Source of the DNA: JANMOK01 sp031415055 | GTDB taxonomy: Bacteria > Pseudomonadota > Alphaproteobacteria > Rhodobacterales > Rhodobacteraceae | Assembly (NCBI GenBank): GCA_031415055.1 | Contig: JANOQZ010000024.1 | Coordinates: 62,001-126,000 of the forward strand | Direction: 5' to 3' | DNA length: 64,000 nt | Shown here: one piece after another, positions 8,710 to 16,309 of the stretch | Numbering within the stretch: the first letter of the stretch is position 1 | How the letters are laid out: the number at the start of each line of letters is the position of its first letter | The notes under the pieces: model-generated | What the model saw: the letters and a program-made list of their open reading frames with translations, nothing else | Told to the model about the DNA's origin: nothing | The model's database searches: none | Translations under genes and position numbers: made by a program

Positions 8710-8741
8710 AAACAAAAAGGGCCGGCATCGCTGCCAGCCCT
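8710..8741 (-). terminator. Rho-independent terminator of the rplM-rpsI operon
   Basis: On the minus strand AGGGCTGGCA and TGCCGGCCCT pair (one G-T pair) around a four-base loop and are followed at once by TTTTTG. It lies 24 bp beyond the rpsI stop codon and is the clearest intrinsic terminator in the window. Confidence 0.85.
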
Positions 8742-8764
8742 CCCCAATCCCATTCGTAACCAGC

Positions 8765-9247
8765 TTACCGTTTCGAGAACTGGAAGCTCCGGCGCGCTTT
8801 GCGTTTGCCGTACTTCTTCCGCTCAACCACACGACTATCCCGCGTCAGGAATCCCGCCGCTTTCAACGCCGGACGCAACGACGGCTCGTACAATTGCAAT
8901 GCCTTGGAAATGCCATGCTTCACCGCACCGGCTTGGCCCGACAGCCCGCCACCCTTGACGGTCGCCATCACGTCGAACTCGCCAACCACATCGGCCACCG
9001 AGAATGCCTGGCCAATCACCATCTGCAACACCGGACGGGCGAAATAGGCGTTCATCTCTTTGCCATTCACCGTCACTTTGCCCTTGCCCGGTTTGATCCA
9101 GACTCGAGCAACCGCGTTTTTCCGCTTGCCGGTCGCATAAGACCGACCCAAGGCATCGCGCACCGAAACACGCGGGGCCACCACAACCGGCGCGACCGCA
9201 ATTTCTTTCAAGTCTTCGAGCGATTTGATTTCTTCGGCCATGCTCAT
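8765..9247 (-). CDS. rpsI: 30S ribosomal protein S9
   Basis: 160 residues. The alphaproteobacterial N-terminal extension (to about residue 35) precedes the S9 core (GRSYATGKRKNAVARVWIKP). The basic C-terminal tail ends KRKARRSFQFSKR, which reaches the P-site tRNA in the ribosome. The start overlaps the rplM stop (ATGA), the usual L13-S9 coupling. An internal ATG two codons in is an alternative start. Confidence 0.97.
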   Translation of the reverse strand: MSMAEEIKSLEDLKEIAVAPVVVAPRVSVRDALGRSYATGKRKNAVARVWIKPGKGKVTVNGKEMNAYFARPVLQMVIGQAFSVADVVGEFDVMATVKGGGLSGQAGAVKHGISKALQLYEPSLRPALKAAGFLTRDSRVVERKKYGKRKARRSFQFSKR

Positions 9248-9708
9248 GCGCTCCGCGTATTTTTAGGGTTCAGCACTTTCAGATCGACCACTTCGGGGCT
9301 TTGAGCCTCATGGGTATGTGCCGCACCGGCATAAACCCGCAAGTTCGACATTTGCGCACGGCTCAACGGGCCGCCGGGCAACATGCGCTCAATCGCCTTG
9401 GTCACAACCCGCTCGGGGAACTTACCCTCAAGTATCTGCGCCGCAGTGCGAAACTTGATCCCGCCCGGAAACCCGGTGTGCCAATAGTACCGCTTGTCGG
9501 CACGTTTGTTGCCAGTCATCTGCACCTTTTCGGCGTTGATGATGATCACATTGTCACCCATATCCATATGCGGGGTAAAAGACGGCTTGTGCTTGCCACG
9601 CAAGCGCATGGCAACAATCGAGGCAAGACGGCCCAGAACAACGCCCTCGGCGTCAATCAGGATCCATTTCTTGTCGATGTCAGCCGGTTTGGCAGTGAAA
9701 GTTTTCAT
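9244..9708 (-). CDS. rplM: 50S ribosomal protein L13
   Basis: 154 residues starting MKTFTAKPADIDKKW, the conserved N terminus in this order. The frame is open to 9750, but the extra 14 residues do not fit the family. Motifs VVLGRLAS and GDNVIIINAEKV are present. It is the first gene of the L13-S9 operon, ended by the terminator at 8710-8741. The 277 bp between its start and the divergent SLC13 gene must hold both promoters; I could not assign boxes with confidence. Confidence 0.96.
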   Translation of the reverse strand: MKTFTAKPADIDKKWILIDAEGVVLGRLASIVAMRLRGKHKPSFTPHMDMGDNVIIINAEKVQMTGNKRADKRYYWHTGFPGGIKFRTAAQILEGKFPERVVTKAIERMLPGGPLSRAQMSNLRVYAGAAHTHEAQSPEVVDLKVLNPKNTRSA

Positions 9709-9985
9709 CAGGGCTGGTCCGTTGTTTCTGTTCAAATGTCTTTGGCCCAACCTATTGGTCGAACCGGATGGTGCCTTTTAACGATCTGCCTTGCCGCGTC
9801 AATGCAATAATGTGTCTTTATCTTGCGTAAAAACAATGCCTTACAATAACGGTATTTTAATACCCCACATTTTCTCAAAGTATCTGCAACCATCCAAAGG
9901 GCAAAAGTCCGCCGAAACAATTATCACGATTGCATTGGTCGAGATTTATTGGCAGAAACAGGTCACAGCAACGGAGTGACCCGAT

Positions 9986-11761
9986 TTGGAATTTATCGCC
10001 CTCCACCAAGGCGCAATCGCGCTGGTCCTGCTTGGCTTGATATTTGTCGCCTTCGTCGCCGAATTGATGCCGCCGTCCGCAATTGCCGCCATTGGCGCCG
10101 CAACATTTCTTGCCCTCGGTCTGATTTCCTTTTCCGACTTTTCCGCCGCCTTCGGCAATTCCGCCCCCGTCACGATCGGAGCGATGTTCATCATCTCGGG
10201 CGCGTTGGTGCGTACAGGCACGCTGGAAATTGTCTCGGCCTGGCTTACGTCGCATGCCAAGGAACGCCCGTATGTCGCCCTAATAGGCTTGTTCGCCGGT
10301 ATCGCCGTCACCTCGGCATTCATGAACAACACCCCTATCGTCATGGTGATGATCCCGGTCGTCATCAAGCTCGCCCGAGCCATCGGTACCGCCTCGACCC
10401 GACTTTTGATCCCATTGTCCTATTTCACCATCCTCGGCGGCATGTGCACCCTGATTGGCACCTCGACCAATCTACTTGTCGATGGCGTGGTGCGCGAACA
10501 CGGCCTTCCCGGATTCTCGATTTTTGAAATCGCCCCGGTTGGCTTGGCCGTCTCGTTGGCGGGTGCTGCCATCATGGCAATTCTCGGCCCAATTTTACTG
10601 CCCTCGCGCGCCGACCACCAAATTGACGGCAGCAATGATGAACATTTCCTCACCGAAATCGGCTTCCCGCAGAACTCGCCCCTCATCGGCACGGCGATCC
10701 CGGCAATTTCCTTTCTCAAACCCGGCGGAGTAACCCTGCTGGCCATTCGCCGCGGCATGGCGCGGATATCTAAAAGTCTCGAGTCAGAAACCATCCAGGC
10801 GCGCGACCGGTTGATCGTCCAAGCCACCCGCGACGAAGTGCTGACGCTCGACACTTTGCCCGGTATCTTTGTCTATCAAACCCCGCTTGCGCTGCGCACC
10901 GGTGAAGAACGCGTTACCGTCGAGGCCTATGTCGCCCCAGCTCGCCAAGGCAAACACCAGCGCATTTCCGACTTTCACGAACTCAAGCGCATGGGCATCC
11001 GCATCATCGGCGTCAGCCGCCATATGCACCTTGCCGGTTCCGACCTTGGCTCGGTCGTCCTGCGTCCAGCCGACCGATTGCTGCTGTCTGGCACCCAACT
11101 CGCCCTAAGCCGCGTGCGCGACATTGTCGATCTCGCCGCCGTCACCGAAACTCCGGCCCGCGCCTTCCGCCGTTCCAAAGCACCCATCGCCATCGCCGCT
11201 CTCTCGGCGGTGGTCTTGCTTTCAGCTTTCAACGTCATGGATATTGGCGCACTGGCTATCCTTGCCGTCGCCGTCTTACTACTTTGGCGCTGCATCGATC
11301 CCTCCGAGGCGTGGAGCTCGTTTGACGCCAATGTCATGATGATGATCATTTCCATGCTGGCCATCGGCAAGGGATTGCAAAATACCGGCGCCATCGAGCT
11401 TTTGGTGACGCCGCTCGGCCCCTTCCTGCAAGATTCGTCACCTATTGTCATTCTGATCGGCGTCTACATCTTTTCGATGCTGCTGACCGAAATGATCTCC
11501 AACAGCGCCGTTGCGGTGATCATGACCCCCATTGCCATCGGCATTGCCAACGCTGCCGGTATCGAGCCGCGGCCTCTCGTTGTGGCAGTCATGTTTGCCG
11601 CCACAATGGCTTTCGCCACCCCGATTGGCTATCAAACCCACACGATGGTCTATGGTGCCGCCAACTATCGCTTCCGCGATTTCGTCAAAATCGGCATCCC
11701 GATGGACATAGGTGTCGGCATCGTGGCGGTTATAGCGATCAGTGTGTTCTTCCCGTTCTGA
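9986..11761 (+). CDS. SLC13/DASS family permease with two RCK-C (TrkA-C) domains
   Basis: 591-residue inner-membrane transporter. The first membrane half contains NTPIVMVMIPVVIKL and GTSTNLLVDG, the ion/substrate hairpin signature of the SLC13 (dicarboxylate/sulfate:sodium) family. Residues about 210-375 are two soluble RCK-C regulatory domains, and the second membrane half repeats the motif (SNSAVAVIMTPIAIGIA). This layout is common in bacterial sulfate or thiosulfate-type permeases; the substrate is not readable. The likely start is TTG at 9986, with CGGAG about 10 bp upstream. The gene ends against the convergent ctaA with a palindrome between them. Confidence 0.85.
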   Translation: MEFIALHQGAIALVLLGLIFVAFVAELMPPSAIAAIGAATFLALGLISFSDFSAAFGNSAPVTIGAMFIISGALVRTGTLEIVSAWLTSHAKERPYVALIGLFAGIAVTSAFMNNTPIVMVMIPVVIKLARAIGTASTRLLIPLSYFTILGGMCTLIGTSTNLLVDGVVREHGLPGFSIFEIAPVGLAVSLAGAAIMAILGPILLPSRADHQIDGSNDEHFLTEIGFPQNSPLIGTAIPAISFLKPGGVTLLAIRRGMARISKSLESETIQARDRLIVQATRDEVLTLDTLPGIFVYQTPLALRTGEERVTVEAYVAPARQGKHQRISDFHELKRMGIRIIGVSRHMHLAGSDLGSVVLRPADRLLLSGTQLALSRVRDIVDLAAVTETPARAFRRSKAPIAIAALSAVVLLSAFNVMDIGALAILAVAVLLLWRCIDPSEAWSSFDANVMMMIISMLAIGKGLQNTGAIELLVTPLGPFLQDSSPIVILIGVYIFSMLLTEMISNSAVAVIMTPIAIGIANAAGIEPRPLVVAVMFAATMAFATPIGYQTHTMVYGAANYRFRDFVKIGIPMDIGVGIVAVIAISVFFPF

Positions 11762-11763
11762 AG

Positions 11764-11791
11764 TAGGGTGCGTTTTCAACGCACCAATCTA
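11764..11791. repeat. Dispersed palindrome of the TAGGGTGCG family, copy 2
   Basis: Perfect 8-bp stem GGTGCGTT/AACGCACC with a 3-base loop at 11767-11785, flanked by TAG on the left and CTA on the right. The CTA at 11789-11791 is the stop codon of ctaA on the minus strand. It sits between convergent genes, where it could act as a bidirectional transcript end. Confidence 0.75.
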
Positions 11792-12928
11792 CCCCCGCAA
11801 CCTCTGCACCTTCGGATACAACGCCTCAAACCTTGCTGCCAGAACCGCCACAAACAGCACCATCGCGCCAACTTGATGCAGCGATGCCAACACCAAAGGC
11901 GCGGCATAAACCACCGTCACAATCCCCAACGCCACTTGGCCCGCTAATGCCAGCGCCATCCAGCCAAACGCCCGCTTCACCCCATCCAATGACGAAACCC
12001 GACTTACCCACCAGCCAAACATCCCCAAAGCAAGAACCACATATCCCAGCATCCGATGATTGAACTGCACCAATCCCGCATTCTCAAAGAAATTGCTCCA
12101 CCAAGGTGCCAATGCAAAACTCTCTGATGGCAAAAACTCACCCGCCATTAGCGGCCAGGTCGGATAGTTCCGCCCCGCATCAATCCCCGCCACCAAAGCG
12201 CCCAACAAAACCTGCACGAAAACCAGCCCGACCAATACCAACCCCAACCGCGACAGCCCCACCTGACGCTGCCGCCGCGCTTGCAGCAAAACGGCATCGC
12301 CGCGCCGCAGCTTCATCACAAACCACGCCAGCAATCCCAAAATTACAAACGCCAGCCCCAAATGACCCGCCAACCGATACGACGCCACATCCACCATGCG
12401 CCCGGTCAGGCCCGAGGAAACCATCCACCAGCCAATCGCACCTTCCAGCCCGATCAAGCCGCCAATCCCCAGCAACCGCCCGGTCCAACCGGTCGGAATC
12501 GCCTTGCGCGTCTGAAACCAAATGAACCCAACCGCCCAAACCAGTCCAATGACCCGGCCCAACAGCCGATGCCCCCATTCCCACCAATAGATGCTTTTGA
12601 ACCCGGCCAAATCCATGCTGAAATTCTGCTCGGTAAATTCCGGGCTGGCCCGATACAGGTCAAACTGAAACTGCCAATCCGCTTCATTCATCGGCGGAAT
12701 AGCCCCGGTCACCACGTTCCATTCGGTGATCGACAACCCCGAATCCGTCAGCCGCGTCAGTCCACCAACCACAACCATCACCGCGACTAATACGAACAGC
12801 ACACACAGCCAGCGCACGATTCCCCGCCGCTGCCCGGCGCGAACTGCTTCGACATCCACCTTCACGCGGGTGACCTTGGTTTTCGCCGCACTCACATCCT
12901 CAAAAATGTTCCGCTTGCCCGCCATCAC
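11789..12928 (-). CDS. ctaA: Heme A synthase (COX15/CtaA)
   Basis: Oxidises the C8 methyl of heme O to formyl, giving heme A for cytochrome c oxidase. The 379 residues form eight membrane helices in two four-helix halves. The conserved motifs GGLTRLTDSGLSITEW and the histidine-containing YWWEWGHRLLGR and QFNHRMLGY (heme ligands) are present, and length fits the alphaproteobacterial type 2 form. The gene overlaps trmJ by 4 bp. Its stop codon is supplied by the palindromic repeat at 11764-11791. Confidence 0.94.
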   Translation of the reverse strand: MMAGKRNIFEDVSAAKTKVTRVKVDVEAVRAGQRRGIVRWLCVLFVLVAVMVVVGGLTRLTDSGLSITEWNVVTGAIPPMNEADWQFQFDLYRASPEFTEQNFSMDLAGFKSIYWWEWGHRLLGRVIGLVWAVGFIWFQTRKAIPTGWTGRLLGIGGLIGLEGAIGWWMVSSGLTGRMVDVASYRLAGHLGLAFVILGLLAWFVMKLRRGDAVLLQARRQRQVGLSRLGLVLVGLVFVQVLLGALVAGIDAGRNYPTWPLMAGEFLPSESFALAPWWSNFFENAGLVQFNHRMLGYVVLALGMFGWWVSRVSSLDGVKRAFGWMALALAGQVALGIVTVVYAAPLVLASLHQVGAMVLFVAVLAARFEALYPKVQRLRG

Positions 12929-13689
12929 TGCCCCTTCTCTCGCGCCAAGGCACGAAACACCCCATGCAACGCCTTCACATCGGCGTCGCTCAACGGCAAT
13001 CGGCCAAACATGTTGCGCAAGTTTTCCCGCATCCCCGGCGCTTTGGCCTCCGGGAAAAAGAACCGTGCTTCGTCCAACTTTAACATCAGATGCTCAACCA
13101 GCTTCTCAACTTCAACCCGCTCGGCAAACCTCGTCCGCCCCAATTCCATTGCATCCGCCACCACACCCGCCGATTTCCGCCACTCATACCCCATCAACAA
13201 CACACACTGCGCTAGGTTCAACGAACCAAACGCCGGGTTCACCGGCACCGAAATGCTTGCGTTCGCCCGCGCCACATCCTCATTCTCCAACCCAGACCGT
13301 TCCGGTCCGAACATCACCCCTACACTCTGCCCATCCGCAATCAGCTTTCGCGCCAGCACCATCGCGCTTTCCGGCGTGAACACCTCTTTGGTCAACTCCC
13401 GTCCGCGTGCAGTAGTGGCGAAAACGAAATTCAAATCGCCAATTGCCCCCGGCAAATCCTCGGCCACAATCACATGATCCAACACCCGCCCCGCACCCGA
13501 AGCCATCGCCACCGCCCGCTCATTCGGCCACCCATCCCTTGGCGTCACCAACCGCAACCGATCCAACCCGAAATTCCACATCCCCCGCGCCGCCGCACCA
13601 ATATTCTCGCCCATTTGCGGACGCACCAACACCATCACCGGCCCCGGTCCCTGCCAATCTAGCGCCGCCGAATGATCCGTGCCCGACAT
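12925..13689 (-). CDS. trmJ: SpoU-family RNA 2'-O-methyltransferase, TrmJ-like
   Basis: 254-residue SPOUT methyltransferase. Motif 1 (MGENIGAAARGMWNFG), motif 2 (VMFGPERSGLENED) and motif 3 (SLNLAQCVLLMGYEW) make the trefoil-knot S-adenosylmethionine site of the TrmJ/LasT group, which methylates position 32 of some tRNAs. A C-terminal helical extension of about 80 residues is typical of TrmJ. The exact target is inferred from family. The gene is translationally coupled to ctaA. Confidence 0.85.
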   Translation of the reverse strand: MSGTDHSAALDWQGPGPVMVLVRPQMGENIGAAARGMWNFGLDRLRLVTPRDGWPNERAVAMASGAGRVLDHVIVAEDLPGAIGDLNFVFATTARGRELTKEVFTPESAMVLARKLIADGQSVGVMFGPERSGLENEDVARANASISVPVNPAFGSLNLAQCVLLMGYEWRKSAGVVADAMELGRTRFAERVEVEKLVEHLMLKLDEARFFFPEAKAPGMRENLRNMFGRLPLSDADVKALHGVFRALAREKGQ

Positions 13690-13754
13690 CTTGCCCTTCC
13701 AAATTCCCGCCCGCGTGATAGCCTCTCATCCAGCCACTTGCAAACGGAGCCGCC

Positions 13755-14084
13755 ATGGCCTTTGACCCCGATCTCGCCGACCTTTTGCGGGCCGAAATCA
13801 CCGGACACGGCACGGTGATCGAAAAGAAAATGTTCGGCGGGCTCTGTTTCATGCTCAACGGCCACATGGCCATGGGCACCTACAAACAGGGCGGCATGTT
13901 CCGCGTCGCCAAGCATGACGCCGCCAAGGCTCTCGCCATTCCCGGCACCGAAACTATGATCCAGGCCGGGCGCGAGGCGACGGGCTTCATCCTGACCAGC
14001 GCCGATGTGGTGTTCGACGACGACCAGCGCCACAAATTGGCGCAACTGGCGCTCGCCTATATCAAAACCTTGCCGCCAAAATAG
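13755..14084 (+). CDS. TfoX N-terminal domain protein
   Basis: 109-residue protein made of a single TfoX_N domain (KKMFGGLCFMLNGHMAMG and the C-terminal ADVVFDDDQRHKLAQLAL). In gammaproteobacteria TfoX/Sxy activates competence genes; the short alphaproteobacterial proteins carry only this domain and have no demonstrated role. The ATG is preceded by CGGAG. The gene is divergent from trmJ and 72 bp upstream of icd. Confidence 0.82.
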   Translation: MAFDPDLADLLRAEITGHGTVIEKKMFGGLCFMLNGHMAMGTYKQGGMFRVAKHDAAKALAIPGTETMIQAGREATGFILTSADVVFDDDQRHKLAQLALAYIKTLPPK

Positions 14085-14156
14085 CGTCTTCACCGGCTTT
14101 TAACCCAAATCGACTTCCTGTAGGAAAGCCGCAACTTTCAGGTCAAGGATCCAGTC

Positions 14157-15365
14157 ATGAGCAAAATCAAAGTCGCCAATCCGGTGGTCGAACTCGACGG
14201 CGACGAGATGACGCGCATCATCTGGCAATTCATCAAAGACAAGCTGATCCTGCCTTACCTCGACATCGACCTGAAATATTACGACCTCGGCATCGAAGAA
14301 CGCGACCGCACCAACGATCAAATCACCATCGACTCGGCTGAGGCAATCAAGAAATACGGCGTCGGGGTCAAATGCGCCACCATCACCCCTGATGAGCAAC
14401 GGGTCGAGGAATTCGGCCTGAAACAGATGTGGAAAAGCCCCAACGGCACCATCCGCAACATCCTCGGTGGCGTCATCTTCCGCCAACCGATCATCTGCCA
14501 GAATGTGCCGCGCCTAGTGCCGCACTGGACCAAACCCATCGTCGTTGGCCGTCACGCTTTTGGCGACCAGTACAAGGCCACCGATTTTCGCTTTCCCGGC
14601 AAAGGCAAGCTGACGATCAAATTCGTCGGCGACGACGGCACGGTGATCGAAAAAGACGTGTTCGACGCCCCCGCCGCCGGCGTCGCCATGGCAATGTACA
14701 ACCTTGATGAGTCGATCCGCGAATTCGCCCGCGCCTCGCTGAACTACGGCCTCAACCTTGGCTGGCCGGTCTATCTTTCCACCAAGAACACCATCCTCAA
14801 GGCCTATGACGGGCGTTTCAAAGACATTTTCGAATCGGTCTATCTCGAAGAATTTTCGATGGCCTTCAACGAGGCTGGCATCACCTACGAGCACCGCCTG
14901 ATCGACGACATGGTCGCCTGCGCGATGAAATGGTCGGGCGGCTATGTCTGGGCCTGCAAGAATTATGACGGCGACGTGCAATCCGACACTGTGGCACAAG
15001 GCTTCGGCTCGCTCGGCTTGATGACCTCGGTATTAATGACTCCCGATGGCAAAATCGTCGAGGCCGAAGCCGCCCACGGCACAGTCACCCGCCACTTCCG
15101 TCAACATCAGAAAGGTGAGGCCACCTCGACCAATTCGGTCGCCTCGATCTATGCTTGGACCGGCGGCCTGAAACACCGCGCCAACCTGGACGACAACACC
15201 GCGCTCAAACGTTTTGCCGAAACGCTGGAGCGCGTGGTCGTCGAAACCGTCGAATCCGGCGCAATGACCAAAGACCTCGCCGTTCTAGTCGGACCCGACC
15301 AAAAATGGCTGACAACCATTGGCTACTTGGAACAAGTCGCCGCCAACCTCGAAAAGGCGCTTTAG
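14157..15365 (+). CDS. icd: NADP-dependent isocitrate dehydrogenase
   Basis: TCA-cycle enzyme converting isocitrate to 2-oxoglutarate with NADPH formation. The 402-residue protein is the homodimeric, eukaryote-like subfamily II. It carries the substrate segment KSPNGTIRNILGG, catalytic Tyr/Lys regions, and DMVACAMKWSGGYVWACKNYDGDVQSD with metal-binding aspartates. The NADP-binding loop EAAHGTVTRHFRQH is near the C terminus. AAGGAT precedes the ATG. No regulatory kinase gene is nearby, as expected for this subfamily. Confidence 0.96.
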   Translation: MSKIKVANPVVELDGDEMTRIIWQFIKDKLILPYLDIDLKYYDLGIEERDRTNDQITIDSAEAIKKYGVGVKCATITPDEQRVEEFGLKQMWKSPNGTIRNILGGVIFRQPIICQNVPRLVPHWTKPIVVGRHAFGDQYKATDFRFPGKGKLTIKFVGDDGTVIEKDVFDAPAAGVAMAMYNLDESIREFARASLNYGLNLGWPVYLSTKNTILKAYDGRFKDIFESVYLEEFSMAFNEAGITYEHRLIDDMVACAMKWSGGYVWACKNYDGDVQSDTVAQGFGSLGLMTSVLMTPDGKIVEAEAAHGTVTRHFRQHQKGEATSTNSVASIYAWTGGLKHRANLDDNTALKRFAETLERVVVETVESGAMTKDLAVLVGPDQKWLTTIGYLEQVAANLEKAL

Positions 15366-15421
15366 CGTTTCGGGCACGGCCGACCCGCCAATGGATATCT
15401 GACAAAGGTGACGAAATCAGT

Positions 15422-16258
15422 TCAGGCAGCGATCAACGCTTCTAGCTGCGCCGCAACACCTGCCGCCAAATTGCGATCCCACCAATAATTGTTATGCGCC
15501 ATCAGATCCAACCCCGGAAACGGCGCTCCGACATTGACTTTGATGTCGCGCAATTGTTTGGTTTTCGCCAATTCCGCATAGTCCACCCCAGCTTTACTCA
15601 ATGGAAACCCCAGTGGATCGTATTCCCCGTAATAATTCTGCCACCAATTCTTAAGCTGAAATTTCGGCGCGAGTTGGTCACCCGAAAAGGGAATCGCGAA
15701 AATCTTGGAATAATCATAGGCAAAATTGAAAATCGGCATGTTGCAACCAAAGGTGATTATGGACGCCACTTGATGCATATTTCGCATGCCTAAAGCTGGG
15801 TTGCTCTTTCTGTCCCAAATGTGGTTTGAAATGACATAACAGCCCAACGAGAATGCCAAAATGACCAACGGCGCTCCGTCTTCGACATCGCCTTCCAGCA
15901 GGCCGACGGTCGCATCAATGTTGGCGTGAACGTCGTCATAGATAGTGTTGTTGGGGTCATTTCGGTCCGTTCGATACGACGCCGGGTCCCCCAAGTTATT
16001 CACAACAAACTTGCGCACCATGCCCACGCTGACCGACCCGGCGACCGACTTCAAAAACTTGTCCTGATTGTTGTCCAAAATATCAGCATAATACGTCTCG
16101 CGCCACGCCACATTGGCCGCGAAACTTGCGCCGCCAACAATATTGCGCACCGCCGTAAACAAAGGTTCTGAATAGGTCGGCTTGGTCGTCTTGGGCTTTT
16201 TGTCGGGAGCAGCCGTCCCCATTCCATGCACGACAAGAACGGCGATTTTCTTTTTCAT
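15422..16258 (-). CDS. Lipase-like alpha/beta-hydrolase fold protein, function unknown
   Basis: 278-residue protein beginning MKKKIAVLVVHGMGTAAPDK. The HGMG after the first beta-strand and the later AFSLGCYVIS resemble the oxyanion loop and a degenerate nucleophile elbow (S-x-G instead of G-x-S-x-G). MAHNNYWWDRN near the C terminus offers a candidate catalytic histidine. There is no signal peptide or membrane segment. These features suggest a serine hydrolase of the large lipase-like group, but I do not recognise a named family. It stands alone between icd (convergent) and alaS. Confidence 0.6.
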   Translation of the reverse strand: MKKKIAVLVVHGMGTAAPDKKPKTTKPTYSEPLFTAVRNIVGGASFAANVAWRETYYADILDNNQDKFLKSVAGSVSVGMVRKFVVNNLGDPASYRTDRNDPNNTIYDDVHANIDATVGLLEGDVEDGAPLVILAFSLGCYVISNHIWDRKSNPALGMRNMHQVASIITFGCNMPIFNFAYDYSKIFAIPFSGDQLAPKFQLKNWWQNYYGEYDPLGFPLSKAGVDYAELAKTKQLRDIKVNVGAPFPGLDLMAHNNYWWDRNLAAGVAAQLEALIAA

Positions 16259-16309
16259 GACAAACCTCCCGCTGAATTAGCGAAGATTATCACAAATTGC
16301 GCCAATTAT

